From the NCBI RefSeq assembly GCF_018449475.1, contig NZ_JAHCQH010000018.1, positions 141,453 to 205,452 of the forward strand: 64,000 nucleotides of DNA. The letters run 5' to 3'. The position numbers and the translations under genes were made by a program. Below the pieces are notes generated by a model. It worked only from the letters and a program-made list of their open reading frames with translations. It did no database searches and was not told the origin of the DNA. Below are positions 1 to 10,100 of the stretch, in pieces; position 1 is the stretch's first letter, and each line of letters begins with the position of its first letter. Source of the DNA: Ancylobacter radicis (GTDB lineage Bacteria; Pseudomonadota; Alphaproteobacteria; Rhizobiales; Xanthobacteraceae).

Positions 1-79
1 GCTGTGGTGCGGGCGATGACGTGGCGGCACACTCTCCTCAAAGGGCGACAAACGCCCGCAGACCAGAGGAACCACGATC

Positions 80-1255
80 ATGCCGAGTTCGCATATCACC
101 CGTTTTCTGTCTGTGCCGGCGCTTGCCGCCTGCGCCTCTTTCACCTTCCAACCTCTTGTTGCCGCTGAGCTTTCGGCGATCGGTTCCGGCGAGGGGCAGG
201 TCGATATCGTCGCCTGGCCGGGCTATATCGAGCGCGGCGAGACCGACAAGGCCTATGACTGGGTCAGCGATTTCGAGAAGAAATCCGGCTGCAAGGTCAA
301 TGTGAAGACCGCCGGCACCTCGGACGAGATGGTCGCGCTGATGAACGAGGGCGGCTTCGATCTCGTCACCGCCTCCGGCGACGCCTCCCTCCGCCTCATC
401 GCCGGCAAGAAGGTCGCCCCCATCAACACCAAGCTCATCCCGAGCTGGGGCACGGTCGACACCCGCCTGCAGGACGCGCCCTGGCACATGGTCAATGGCG
501 TGCATTACGGCGTGCCCTATCAGTGGGGCTCCAACGTCTTGATGTACAACACGGAAACCTTCAAGGGGCAGGCGCCGAAAAGCTGGAGCGTGGTGTTCGA
601 GGAGCAGACCCTGCCGGACGGCAAGTCCAACAAGGGCCGCATCCAGGCCTTTGACGGGCCGATCTACATCGCCGACGCCGCGCTCTATCTGATGGCGCAC
701 AAGCCCGAGCTCGGCATCAAGGACCCCTATGAGCTGACCGAGGAGCAGTACAAGGCGGCGCTCGATCTGCTGCGCGCCCAGCGCAAGATCGTGCAGCGCT
801 ACTGGCACGACGCGATGATCCAGATCGACGACTTCACCAATGAGGGCGTCGTCGCCTCCTCCTCCTGGCCGTTCCAGGTCAACCTGTTGCAGGGCCAGAA
901 GAAACCCATCGCCTCCACCATCCCGCAGGAGGGCGCGACCGGCTGGGCCGACACCACCATGATGCATGTCGACGCCGCCCACCCGAACTGCGCCTATATG
1001 TGGATGGAGCACTCCATCAGCCCGAAGGTGCAGGGCGATCTCGCCGCCTGGTTCGGCTCGGTGCCCGCCGTCCCCGCCGCCTGCAAGGGCAATGAACTGC
1101 TGGGCGCGGAAGGCTGCGCGACCAACGGCATGGGCGATTTCGAGAAGATCCGCTTCTGGCGCACCCCGGTCGCCAAATGCGCCACCCAGCCCGCCGGTTG
1201 CGTGCCCTATTACCGCTGGGTCTCCGACTACATCGCCGTGCTCGGCGGGCGCTGA
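80..1255 (+). CDS. ydcS: Polyamine-type ABC transporter, substrate-binding protein (YdcS/PotD-like)
   Basis: The 391-residue protein has an N-terminal hydrophobic signal stretch ending near residue 28 (AALVAAE-type region PLVAAELS), so it should be exported to the periplasm. The mature part has the features of the spermidine/putrescine-binding family: an opening WPGYIERG strand-turn, a YGVPYQWGSNVLMYN segment and a C-terminal half with several cysteines (CAYM, AACKGN, EGCATN, AKCATQPAGC). It is followed on the same strand by an ATPase, two permeases and an aldehyde dehydrogenase, the same set and order as E. coli ydcSTUV-patD. That synteny is the main reason for the ydcS call. The ATG at 80 has AGAGGA about ten bases upstream. 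The substrate (putrescine or a related amine) is inferred from the neighbours and not shown by this gene alone. Confidence 0.88.
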   Translation: MPSSHITRFLSVPALAACASFTFQPLVAAELSAIGSGEGQVDIVAWPGYIERGETDKAYDWVSDFEKKSGCKVNVKTAGTSDEMVALMNEGGFDLVTASGDASLRLIAGKKVAPINTKLIPSWGTVDTRLQDAPWHMVNGVHYGVPYQWGSNVLMYNTETFKGQAPKSWSVVFEEQTLPDGKSNKGRIQAFDGPIYIADAALYLMAHKPELGIKDPYELTEEQYKAALDLLRAQRKIVQRYWHDAMIQIDDFTNEGVVASSSWPFQVNLLQGQKKPIASTIPQEGATGWADTTMMHVDAAHPNCAYMWMEHSISPKVQGDLAAWFGSVPAVPAACKGNELLGAEGCATNGMGDFEKIRFWRTPVAKCATQPAGCVPYYRWVSDYIAVLGGR

Positions 1256-1291
1256 CGTCGCAGTTAATCGCAACGCCGTCCTCTGTCGCGA

Positions 1292-1398
1292 CGTCATCCT
1301 GAGGTGCCCGGGCGCAAGCCCGGGCCTCGAAGGATGCCGTTGAGGCTGTCCCACCGGACATCCTTCGAGGCTCGCTTCGCTCGCACCTCAGAATGACG
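1292..1398. repeat. Palindromic extragenic repeat, family A, full inverted unit
   Basis: The outer arms CGTCATCCTGAGGTG and CACCTCAGAATGACG match over 14 of 15 bases. Inside is a second small palindrome of CCCGGGC type. The unit fills most of the gap between the substrate-binding gene and its ATPase. Related units lie at 48544-48591, 48642-48690 and 61780-61908. Confidence 0.85.
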
Positions 1399-1426
1399 TG
1401 GTGCGCGCTGTCACGGAATAGTTTTC

Positions 1427-2467
1427 ATGCATGTCCATACACTTAGCGCAGCCACGCCCGCCGTCCGCTTTGCCGGAGTGACCCGGCATTTCGGCGCGGT
1501 GCGGGCGGTCGACGGGGTGGACCTTGCCATCGCGCCGGGCGAGTTTTTCGCCATGCTCGGCCCTTCCGGCTCGGGCAAGACGACGTGCCTGCGCCTGATC
1601 GCCGGTTTCGAGCAGCCCGATGCCGGGCATATCGAGATTTTCGGCGAGGCGGTGGAGGGGCTCCCGCCCTATCGCCGGCCGGTCAACACGGTGTTTCAGG
1701 ACTATGCGCTGTTTCCCCATCTCAGCGTCGGCGACAATGTCGCCTATGGGCTGAAGGTGCGCGGTATCGGCCGGGCCGAGAGGGATCGGCTGGCCCGCGA
1801 GGCGCTCGCCCTCGTCAAGCTTTCGGGCATGGAAGCGCGGCGCCCGGCGCAGCTTTCCGGCGGCCAGCGCCAGCGAGTGGCGCTCGCCCGCGCGCTGGTG
1901 GTGCGGCCCAAAGTGCTGCTGCTGGACGAGCCGCTGGGCGCCCTCGATCTCAAGCTGCGCGAGGAAATGCAGAGCGAACTCAAGAGCTTGCAGCGCGCGC
2001 TCGGCCTCTCCTTCGTCTTCGTCACGCATGACCAGAGCGAGGCGCTGTCGATGGCGGACCGCGTTGCCGTGTTCAATGAGGGCCGCATCGTGCAGGTCGG
2101 CCCGCCCGAGGATGTCTATGAGCGCCCGGCCACCCGCTTTGTGGCCGGCTTTGTCGGCTCGGCCAATGTGCTGGGGGCCGCGCAGGCGGCGGCGCTCGGC
2201 GGCGAGGAGGTGCCGTCCAGCCTGCGGCCGGAGAAGATTATCCTTCTGGGCCATGGTCTTGCCGAACCGGCGGAGGCCGCGCGGCTGGAGGCCCGCGTCG
2301 TCGAGGTGTCCTATCAGGGCGCCGTCCGCCGTGTCGCGCTGCTCACCCCCGCCGGCCTGTCGCTTACCGCCCTTGTCCCGGCCTCTGCGCCCGGCGCGAT
2401 GGTGGGCGGCACGGTGCAACTCGCCATTCCGCGCGGCGCTCTCCAGCCGATGGAGGGCGAGCGTTGA
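1427..2467 (+). CDS. ydcT: Polyamine-type ABC transporter ATP-binding protein (YdcT/PotA-like)
   Basis: This 346-residue cytoplasmic ATPase energises the transporter. It has a Walker A motif (GPSGSGKTT) near residue 46, a Q-loop (VFQDYALFPH), the ABC signature LSGGQRQR near residue 140, Walker B with LLLDEPLGALD and an H-loop (FVTHDQSEA). A C-terminal TOBE-like domain of about 100 residues follows, as in PotA/CysA family proteins. The start at 1427 is used; the next downstream gene begins inside its stop codon (TTGA overlap at 2464-2467), implying translational coupling. A palindromic repeat separates it from the binding protein gene, which could lower the downstream message level or protect the upstream one; that is inference. 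Confidence 0.93.
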   Translation: MHVHTLSAATPAVRFAGVTRHFGAVRAVDGVDLAIAPGEFFAMLGPSGSGKTTCLRLIAGFEQPDAGHIEIFGEAVEGLPPYRRPVNTVFQDYALFPHLSVGDNVAYGLKVRGIGRAERDRLAREALALVKLSGMEARRPAQLSGGQRQRVALARALVVRPKVLLLDEPLGALDLKLREEMQSELKSLQRALGLSFVFVTHDQSEALSMADRVAVFNEGRIVQVGPPEDVYERPATRFVAGFVGSANVLGAAQAAALGGEEVPSSLRPEKIILLGHGLAEPAEAARLEARVVEVSYQGAVRRVALLTPAGLSLTALVPASAPGAMVGGTVQLAIPRGALQPMEGER

Positions 2468-3411
2468 GCCTTGCCACCTTTGACCTGCCGGCCCCGCGCG
2501 ACGGGGCGCTGCGCCGGCTCTCCGACCGGCTGGTGCGCCGCGCCCGGTTGCTCACGCTGGTGCTGCTGGTGCCGCCGCTGCTGTGGCTGGGGCTGATCTA
2601 TCTCGGCAGCTTGTTCGTCTTCCTCGGCCAGTCGATTTTCTCGATCGACGAATTCTCGGGCACCATCGTGCGCGAGCCGACCATTACGACGCTGCTGGAG
2701 CTGTTCCGCCCCGCCAATTACGACATCGTGCTGCGCACCGTGGGAATTTCCGCTGTGGTGACAGTGCTTTGCGTGGTGATCGCGTTTCCCGTCGCCTATT
2801 ACGCCGCGCGCTATGCCGGCCCGCGCGCCAAGGCGGCGTTCTATCTCGCGGTGATGATGCCGCTGTGGTCGAGCTATCTGGTCAAGGTCTATGGCTGGAA
2901 GCTGCTGCTGGCCAAGGAGGGCGCCATCGGCTGGTTCGCCGGGCGCCTCGGTCTCGGCGGCGCGCTGGAGGCCTGGCTGGCGCTGCCGGTGGTCGGCGGG
3001 CCGTCGCTCTCGGTCAGCTATACCGGCATGGTGCTGGTCTTCACCTATCTCTGGCTGCCCTTCATGATCCTGCCCGTTCAGGCGGCGCTGGAGCGCGTGC
3101 CGAAAAGCCTGATCGAGGCGGCGGGCGATCTCGGCGCTTCGCCCGCCACGCTGTTCCGCACGGTGATCCTGCCGCTCGCCATGCCCGGCGTGGTGGCGGG
3201 CGCCATCTTCACCTTCTCGCTGACGCTGGGCGACTACATCGTGCCGCAGATCATCGGCACCTCGGCGCTGGTGCTCGGGCAGGCGGTCTACATGCAGCAG
3301 GGCACGGCCGGAAACATCCCGCTCGCCGCCGCCTTCTCGCTGGTGCCGATCCTCGTCATGGCGCTGTTCCTGACGCTGGCCAAGCGCACGGGGGCGTTCG
3401 ATGCGCTGTGA
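2464..3411 (+). CDS. ydcU: Polyamine-type ABC transporter permease (YdcU/PotB-like)
   Basis: This 315-residue inner-membrane protein has about six hydrophobic segments, the first at roughly residues 27-50 (VLLVPPLLWLGLIYLGSLF). The EAA-type loop that contacts the ATPase is visible as EAAGDLGASPATLFRTVILP near residue 220. The start is a TTG overlapping the stop of ydcT. No in-frame Met precedes the first membrane segment, so TTG is the best choice, although a later GTG is possible. It pairs with the second permease at 3574 to form the heterodimeric channel. Confidence 0.9.
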   Translation: MSLATFDLPAPRDGALRRLSDRLVRRARLLTLVLLVPPLLWLGLIYLGSLFVFLGQSIFSIDEFSGTIVREPTITTLLELFRPANYDIVLRTVGISAVVTVLCVVIAFPVAYYAARYAGPRAKAAFYLAVMMPLWSSYLVKVYGWKLLLAKEGAIGWFAGRLGLGGALEAWLALPVVGGPSLSVSYTGMVLVFTYLWLPFMILPVQAALERVPKSLIEAAGDLGASPATLFRTVILPLAMPGVVAGAIFTFSLTLGDYIVPQIIGTSALVLGQAVYMQQGTAGNIPLAAAFSLVPILVMALFLTLAKRTGAFDAL

Positions 3412-3460
3412 AATCAAGGGGCTAGGCCGAAAAATTCCGGCTCGGTTCCCCTCCCTCCTT

Positions 3461-3549
3461 CCCTCATCCCCGGGCTTGACCCGGGGATCCATCGCGGCAG
3501 CGCAGGCTCCCGGCTCACTGGATCCCCGGGTCAAGCCCGGGGATGAGGG
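3461..3549. repeat. Palindromic extragenic repeat, family B, 31-bp perfect arms
   Basis: Two 31-base arms (3461-3491 and 3519-3549) are exact reverse complements, separated by 27 bases. Each arm contains the core CCCCGGGCTTGACCCGGGGA. The unit sits between the two permease genes, so a transcript would carry a very stable hairpin. A related but degenerate copy is at 46472-46560. Confidence 0.92.
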
Positions 3550-3573
3550 GCCATATGAAATCGGGAGCGCCCG

Positions 3574-4374
3574 ATGACCCGCGCCTCGCTCCCCCTCAGA
3601 ATCGCGGCCGTTGGCGGGCTCGCCTTCCTGCACATCCCGCTGCTGTTCATTCTGCTCTATGCCTTCACCACGGAGGAAAAGAGCTACGCCTTTCCCCCGC
3701 CGGGCTTCACGCTGAAATGGTTCGGCGTGGTGTGGGGGCGGGCGGATATCTGGGCGGCGGTCGGGCTGTCGCTGAAGGTGGCGACGATCGCCACCGTGCT
3801 GGCGCTGGTGCTGGGCACGCTGGCCGCCGGCGCGCTGGCGCGCACGCGCTTCTTTGGCCGCGAGCCGATCTCGCTGCTGTTCGTGCTACCCATCGCCCTG
3901 CCGGGCATCGTCACCGGCATCGCGCTGCGCCAGGCCTTCGGGCTGATGGAGATTCCCTTCTCCTTCTGGACCATCGTGCTCGGCCACGCGACCTTCTGCA
4001 TCGTCGTCGTCTACAACAACGCAGTCGCGCGGCTGCGGCGGCTCTCGCCCTCGCTGATCGAGGCGTCGATGGATCTCGGCGCGGATGCGTTCCAGACCTT
4101 CCGCCTCATCGTGCTGCCGAATATCGGCACGGCGCTGCTGGCGGGCGGCATGCTCGCCTTCGCGCTGAGCTTCGATGAAGTCATCGTCACAACCTTTACC
4201 GCCGGCCAGCAATCGACGTTGCCGATATGGATGCTGTCCGAGCTGATCCGCCCGCGGCAGCGACCGGTCACAAACGTCGTCGCCGTCCTCATCATCATTG
4301 TCACCTTCCTCCCCATCCTCGCCGCCTACTATCTGACGCGCGAGGGCGAGGCGGTGGCCGGCTCAGGCAAATAG
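3574..4374 (+). CDS. ydcV: Polyamine-type ABC transporter permease (YdcV/PotC-like)
   Basis: This 266-residue inner-membrane protein of the PotC family has six predicted hydrophobic segments and an EAA loop ([20 protein letters not shown]) near residues 160-180. The conserved [10 protein letters not shown] segment after the loop is typical of the second permease of spermidine/putrescine systems. It follows a 163-base gap almost filled by the family B repeat. The aldehyde dehydrogenase starts 11 bases after its stop, so the two are surely co-transcribed. Confidence 0.92.
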   Translation: MTRASLPLRIAAVGGLAFLHIPLLFILLYAFTTEEKSYAFPPPGFTLKWFGVVWGRADIWAAVGLSLKVATIATVLALVLGTLAAGALARTRFFGREPISLLFVLPIALPGIVTGIALRQAFGLMEIPFSFWTIVLGHATFCIVVVYNNAVARLRRLSPSLIEASMDLGADAFQTFRLIVLPNIGTALLAGGMLAFALSFDEVIVTTFTAGQQSTLPIWMLSELIRPRQRPVTNVVAVLIIIVTFLPILAAYYLTREGEAVAGSGK

Positions 4375-4384
4375 GAGACGTTTC

Positions 4385-5836
4385 ATGGCCGCCCTATCCG
4401 ACACGCAGATGCTCATCGGCTCCGATTTCGTCGCCGGCACCGAGACGGTGGAGAACGTCCTCAATCCGAAGACCGAGGAGACGCTGATCGAGCTGCCGGA
4501 AGCCTCGCCGGACCAGATCGACGCGGCGGTGAGCGCGGCGGACAAGGCGTTCCGCACCTGGTCGCGGAGCACGCCGGCCGAGCGGTCCTACATGCTGCTC
4601 AAGCTCGCCGACCGCATCGAGGCCGAGGCGGAGAGCTTCGCCACGCTGGAGGCGTTGAACTGCGGCAAGCCGCGCCACGCGGTGCTGAATGACGAGATTC
4701 CCGGCGTCGTCGACTGTTTCCGCTTCTTTGCCGGGGCCGCGCGCACGCAGCACGGCATGGTGGCGGGCGAGTACATGGCCGGGCACACCTCGATGATCCG
4801 GCGCGATCCGATCGGCGTCGTCGCCTCCATCGCGCCGTGGAACTACCCGCTGATGATGGCGGCGTGGAAGCTGGCGCCGGCGCTGGCGGGCGGCAATACG
4901 GTGGTCATCAAGCCCTCCGAGCAGACGCCGCTCACTCTACTGAAACTGGCCAGGATCATCGCCGACATCTTCCCCGAGGGCGTGGTGAATGTCGTCGTCG
5001 GCCGCGGCGAGAGTGTCGGCAACGCCTTGATCAACCACCCGAAAGTCTCGATGATCTCGCTCACCGGTGACATTGCCACGGGCAAGAAGGTGCTCACGGC
5101 CGCGGCGCGCACGGTCAAGCGCACCCATCTGGAACTCGGCGGCAAGGCGCCGGTGCTGGTCTTCGACGATGCCGACATCGACGCGGTGGTCGAGGGGGTG
5201 AAGATCTTCGGCTATTATAATGCCGGGCAGGACTGCACGGCCGCCTGCCGCATCTATGCCGGCGAGAAGGTCTATGAGAAGCTCGTGGCGGATCTCGCCT
5301 CGGCCGTCTCCGGCCTCAAATTCGGCCAGACGGACGACAGCCAGAACGATATCGGCCCGCTGATTTCCGCCCGCCAGCGTGCCCGTGTCGCCTCCTTCGT
5401 GGAGCGCGCCTCCGAGCTCAACCACATCGAGATTGCCACCGGCGGCAAGCTCGCGGGCGGGGCCGGCACCGGCAAGGGCTTCTTCTACGAGCCGACCGTG
5501 GTGGCCGGTGCGCTGCAGAGCGACGAGATCGTCCGCCGCGAGGTGTTCGGTCCGGTCGTCTCCGTCACCCGCTTTTCGGATGTCGACGAGGCGGTGGCCT
5601 GGGCCAATGACAGCGATTACGGCCTCGCCTCCTCGGTCTGGACGCGCGATGTCGGCAAGGGCATGGCGACCGCTTCGCGCCTGCAATATGGCTGCACCTG
5701 GGTGAACTGCCATTTCATGCTGGTGAGCGAGATGCCGCATGGCGGCCTGAAGCAGTCCGGCTATGGCAAGGACCTGTCCGCCTATGCGCTCGAGGATTAC
5801 ACGGTGGTTCGTCACGTCATGGTGAAGAACGCTTGA
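4385..5836 (+). CDS. patD: Gamma-aminobutyraldehyde-type NAD-dependent aldehyde dehydrogenase (PatD/YdcW-like)
   Basis: The 483-residue enzyme is full length for the ALDH superfamily. It shows the Rossmann-side motif [12 protein letters not shown], the general base in LELGGKAP (Glu250) and the catalytic thiol in GQDCTA (Cys284), then the conserved EVFGPVVSV. The GQDC form of the active-site motif is common in aminobutyraldehyde and betaine-aldehyde type members. In E. coli the same position after ydcSTUV is held by patD, which oxidises 4-aminobutanal to GABA in putrescine breakdown. Context therefore suggests the last steps of amine catabolism. No putrescine transaminase is in the window, so the pathway must be completed elsewhere. 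The exact aldehyde is inferred. Confidence 0.88.
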   Translation: MAALSDTQMLIGSDFVAGTETVENVLNPKTEETLIELPEASPDQIDAAVSAADKAFRTWSRSTPAERSYMLLKLADRIEAEAESFATLEALNCGKPRHAVLNDEIPGVVDCFRFFAGAARTQHGMVAGEYMAGHTSMIRRDPIGVVASIAPWNYPLMMAAWKLAPALAGGNTVVIKPSEQTPLTLLKLARIIADIFPEGVVNVVVGRGESVGNALINHPKVSMISLTGDIATGKKVLTAAARTVKRTHLELGGKAPVLVFDDADIDAVVEGVKIFGYYNAGQDCTAACRIYAGEKVYEKLVADLASAVSGLKFGQTDDSQNDIGPLISARQRARVASFVERASELNHIEIATGGKLAGGAGTGKGFFYEPTVVAGALQSDEIVRREVFGPVVSVTRFSDVDEAVAWANDSDYGLASSVWTRDVGKGMATASRLQYGCTWVNCHFMLVSEMPHGGLKQSGYGKDLSAYALEDYTVVRHVMVKNA

Positions 5837-5840
5837 GCGG

Positions 5841-5858
5841 GAAGGCCGCGCGGCCTTC
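5841..5858. terminator. GC-rich palindrome after the polyamine operon
   Basis: The 18 bases GAAGGCCGCGCGGCCTTC form a perfect palindrome five bases after the patD stop codon. There is no T-run behind it, so it is a weak candidate for an intrinsic terminator or a 3-prime end stabiliser. Confidence 0.5.
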
Positions 5859-5971
5859 TGATCGCCATCGGCGCGGCGCCCGCAAAGGTGTATGTTCGTC
5901 CCGGCAAGCGCGAATGTGACCGGGCCGTGCTGAATGTGACGAAGAATTAAGTTGGCACGTCGCGCCGCGTC

Positions 5972-6012
5972 TGCTGTGTCGCAATATAAGCAATTCTACT
6001 TGCGACACAGCC
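5972..6012. promoter_or_regulatory. Inverted repeat in the leader of the RND efflux operon
   Basis: The arms GCTGTGTCGCA (5973-5983) and TGCGACACAGC (6001-6011) are perfect reverse complements, and one more inner pair (A5984-T6000) extends them to 12 bp. The AT-rich spacer is about 15 bases. The right arm ends only a few bases before the GAAGGGG ribosome binding site (6016-6022). It could be an operator for a repressor encoded elsewhere, or an mRNA hairpin that limits translation. No regulator gene is adjacent. Confidence 0.6.
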
Positions 6013-6027
6013 AGCGAAGGGGTGCCT

Positions 6028-7125
6028 ATGCGACGTGGGATTGGCCTGCTGTTCTGTCTCGCCCTTGTGGTGGGCGGCGGCGCCTTCGCCTACCAGAAGG
6101 GATGGCTCGGCGCCGGCCTTGCCAGCCTCCGGGGCGAAGCGGCCGCGCAGGAGCCCCGCGCTGCATCGCGCATCGCCGTCGAGGTCGCTCCGGCTCGCCA
6201 GCAGGACGTGACCACGGACATCCGGTCGATCGGCAGCCTGCAATCCGATGAATCGGTGAAAGTGGCGTCGGAAGTCGCCGGCCGTATCCAGGACATCCGC
6301 TTCCGCGAGGGCGAGCACGTCAAGGCGGGCGATGTGCTGGTGCAACTCGACGCGGCTCTGGTGAACGCTTCGATGGAGGAAACCGAGGCGCGTCTTGAGC
6401 TGGCCAAGGCCAATTATGAGCGCGCCCAGCGCCTTCAGCAGACCGGCTCCGGCACCGCCCGCGCGCTCGACGAGGCCCGTGCGGAACTCAACACCGCCAA
6501 TGCCCTGCTTGATTCCCAGCGCGTGCAGATCGCCAAGCACACCATTACCGCCCCGTTCGACGGCGTGGTGGGTCTGCGCTCGGTCTCCCCCGGCGCCTAT
6601 ATCGCCGTCGGCACGGAGCTGGTGAACCTTGAGAAGATCGACCTGCTAAAGGTCGACTTCAAGGTGCCGGAAACCCAGCTCGGGCGCGTCGCCGTCGACC
6701 AGTCGGTGGATGTGATGATCGATGCCCTGCCGGGCCGCAGTTTCACCGGTACCGTCTATGCCATGGATCCGCTGATCGACGTCAATGGCCGGGCACTAAG
6801 CGTCCGCGCTCGCCTGCCCAATGCCGATCTCTCTCTCCGCCCCGGCCTGTTCGTGCGCGTCGTGCTGAAGGGCAAGGATGTGCGCAGCGCCGTCTTCGTG
6901 CCCGAAAGCGCCATTGTCCCGCGCGGGCAGGAGCGCCTCGTCTGGATCGTCGAGGATGGCAAGGCCGTGCAGAAGAAGGTGACGCTCGGCGCGCGCATCG
7001 CTGGCGAAGTCGAGGTCGTCAGCGGGCTTCAACCCGGTGCCACCGTTGTCACAGCGGGGCAGGGACGGCTGCGGGAGAATGCGGCCGTGGAGATTGTGAG
7101 CGCTCCGGCGGCTCCGCAGAGCTGA
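6028..7125 (+). CDS. RND efflux periplasmic adaptor subunit (membrane fusion protein)
   Basis: This 365-residue HlyD/AcrA-family adaptor joins the inner-membrane pump to an outer-membrane channel. An N-terminal membrane anchor (LLFCLALVVGGGAFAYQKGW) is followed by a lipoyl half-domain, a short alpha hairpin (residues about 115-160, MEETEARLELAKANYERAQR), a second lipoyl half and beta-barrel parts (FDGVVGLRSVSPGAYI; LRPGLFVRVVL). The ATG at 6028 has GAAGGGG five bases upstream and is preferred to an in-frame GTG at 6022. The pump gene follows after ten bases. No outer-membrane factor gene is in the operon, so a channel encoded elsewhere must be used. The substrate cannot be told. Confidence 0.9.
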   Translation: MRRGIGLLFCLALVVGGGAFAYQKGWLGAGLASLRGEAAAQEPRAASRIAVEVAPARQQDVTTDIRSIGSLQSDESVKVASEVAGRIQDIRFREGEHVKAGDVLVQLDAALVNASMEETEARLELAKANYERAQRLQQTGSGTARALDEARAELNTANALLDSQRVQIAKHTITAPFDGVVGLRSVSPGAYIAVGTELVNLEKIDLLKVDFKVPETQLGRVAVDQSVDVMIDALPGRSFTGTVYAMDPLIDVNGRALSVRARLPNADLSLRPGLFVRVVLKGKDVRSAVFVPESAIVPRGQERLVWIVEDGKAVQKKVTLGARIAGEVEVVSGLQPGATVVTAGQGRLRENAAVEIVSAPAAPQS

Positions 7126-7135
7126 GGGCGGGACC

Positions 7136-10100
7136 ATGGGCCTTCCTGAGATCTGCATCCGCCGCCCGGTCTTCGCGACGGTGCTCAGCCTGCTCATGGT
7201 TCTGGTGGGCATCGTCGCCTACACCCGTTTGACGGTGCGTGAATACCCAAACATCGACGAGCCGGTGGTGTCCGTGGTCACCACCTATTCCGGCGCCTCG
7301 GCCAGCATCGTTGAAAGCCAGGTCACGCAGGTTCTTGAAGGCTCCATTGCCGGCATCGAAGGCATCGATGTTCTCGAATCCACCAGCCGTTCCGAATCAA
7401 GCCGCATCACCGTGCGCTTCCGGCCCGAGATCGACCCGGACGTCGCCGCCAGCGATGTGCGCGACCGCGTGAGCCGCGTGCGCCAGCGTTTGCCGGACGA
7501 GATCGACGAGCCGGTCATCTCCAAGGTCGAGGCCGACGCCCAGCCGGTGGTCTTCGTCGTGTTTCGCTCCGACCGGATGAACGGGCTGGAACTGACCGAT
7601 TATATCGACCGCTATGTGGTCGACCGGTTCAAGAACCTCACCGGCGTCGCCGACGTGCAGATCTATGGCGAGCGCCGCTATGCCATGCGGGTCTGGATCG
7701 ACCGCGAGCGCCTCGCCTCCTACGCGCTGACCGTGCAGGACATCGAGGATTCGCTGCGCGCCCAGAATGTCGAGATACCCTCCGGCCGCATCGAGAGCGT
7801 CGACCGCGAGTTCAACGTGCTCTCGCGCACCGCGCTGTCCACGGTGGACCAGTTCAACGACATCGTGGTCAAGCGCGCGGATGGTGCGCAGGTGCGTCTG
7901 GGCGAGGTGGCCAAGGTCGAGCTTGGCGCGGCCGATGAGCGCCGGTCCAGCCGGTTCCAGGGCGCGCAGGCGATCATCGTCGGCATCATCAAACAGGCGG
8001 TCGCCAACCCGCTCGATGTGTCCTCGGGCGTGCGCGGCGTGCTGCCGGCGGTAAATCAGAGCCTGCCGGAAGGCATGAGCGCGACGATCGGCAACGACAA
8101 TGCCGTCTTCATCGATCGCTCCATCAATGCGGTCTTCCACACCATCTTCGAGGCCGTCCTGCTGGTGGTGCTGGTGATCGTGGTGTTCCTGCGCTCCTTC
8201 CGCGCCTCGATCATTCCGATCGTCACCATCCCGATCTCGCTGATCACCACTTTCGCGATCATGTATGCGCTCGGATTCAGCGTGAACACGCTGACGCTGC
8301 TCGCCATGGTGCTCGCCATCGGCCTGGTCGTGGACGATGCGATCGTCGTGCTGGAGAACATCTTCCGGCATATCGAGCATGGCATGAAGCCCATTCCCGC
8401 CGCCATCAAGGGCTCGCGCGAGATCGGCTTCGCCGTGGTGGCGATGACGCTGACGCTGGCCGCGGTCTATGCGCCCGTCGCCTTCGCCTCCGGGCGTACC
8501 GGGCGGCTGTTTCTCGAATTCGCCCTGACGCTGGCAGGCGCGGTGCTGATCTCCGGCTTCATCGCCCTGTCGCTGACGCCGATGATGTGCTCGCGGCTGC
8601 TCAAGCACGAAGCGAAGCCGGGCCGGGTCTCCGCCTTCATCGAGCGGGGGCTGCGGGCGATGGAGAGTGGCTACCGGCGCTTCCTCACCCTCACGCTCAA
8701 GGTGCGCCCGCTGGTGCTGCTGGTGGCGCTGCTGGTGGCGGGGGCGAGCGGGGTGCTGCTCTATGTGCTGCCCTCCGAACTCTCCCCGGTGGAGGATCGC
8801 GGCGTGGTCCGCGTCACCGGCAGCGGGCCGGAAGGCGCCACGCTCTCCTATACGTCGCGCTACACGAACCAGGTCGACGGGATCCTGAACACGATCCCCG
8901 AAATGGACAGCGTGCTGATCATCAATGGCATGCCGGAGGTGCAGCGTTTCCTCGTCATCGGGCGGCTGAAGGATTGGGACGACCGGGAGCGTCGCCAGCA
9001 GGAAATCGTCGCGGCTACCTCGCCAAAGCTCCGGCGCATTGCCGGCGTGAATGCCTATGCGAACAATCCGCCTTCGCTCGGGGCATCCAACAATTCGCGG
9101 CCGATCGAGTTCGTGCTTCAGACCTCGGGCACCTATGAGGATCTGAACGAATATGTCGACCGCTTCCTCGATCGGGTGCAGGACTATCCGGGCCTGACCA
9201 GCGTCGAGAGCGACCTCAAGCTCAACAAGCCGGAAATCTCCATTACCGTCGACCGTGCCAAGGCCGCTGATCTGGGCATCGACGTCTCCGTGCTCGGGCG
9301 GACGCTGGAGAGCCTTCTGGGCGGGCGGCAGGTCACGCGCTTCGAGGTCGGCGGCGAGCAGTACGATGTCTATGTCCAGCTTGATGCGCAGGACCGCGCC
9401 TCGCCGGCCACGCTCGACACGATCTTCCTGCGCGCGGCGAGCGGGGACATGGTGCAGCTCTCCAATCTGGTCACGGTGCGCGAGACGGTGGCGCCGCAGG
9501 AGCTGAAGCGGTTCAACCAGCTCCGCTCGGCCACCATCTCCGGCAATCTCGCACCCGGCTTCGCGCAGGGCGAGGCGCTGGCCTTCCTTGATCAGACGGC
9601 GCGGGAGGTGCTACCGCAGACCGTGCAGACCGATGTGGCCGGCCAGAGCCGCGAATTCCGTGCGGCCGGCCAGAGCCTCGCCATCGTCTTCCTGCTGGCG
9701 CTGGGCTTCATCTATCTGGTGCTGGCCGCGCAGTTCGAGAGCTTCCGCGATCCCGTCATCATCATGCTCACCGTGCCGCTGTCGATGACCGGCGCGCTGG
9801 CGGCGCTCTATTTCACCGGTGGCACGCTCAACGTCTACTCGCAGATCGGCCTTGTCACGCTGGTCGGCCTCATCACCAAGCACGGCATTCTCATCGTCGA
9901 ATTTGCCAACCAGCAGCAGGAAGCCGGACATGACCGGCGCGCCGCGGTGATCGAGGCGGCGGTGCTGCGCCTGCGGCCGATTCTCATGACCACGGGCGCC
10001 ATGGTGCTGGGCGCGGTGCCGCTCGCGCTGGCAAGCGGGGCGGGCGCCGAAAGCCGCTCGCAGATCGGCTGGGTCATTGTGGGCGGCATGAGCCTCGGGA

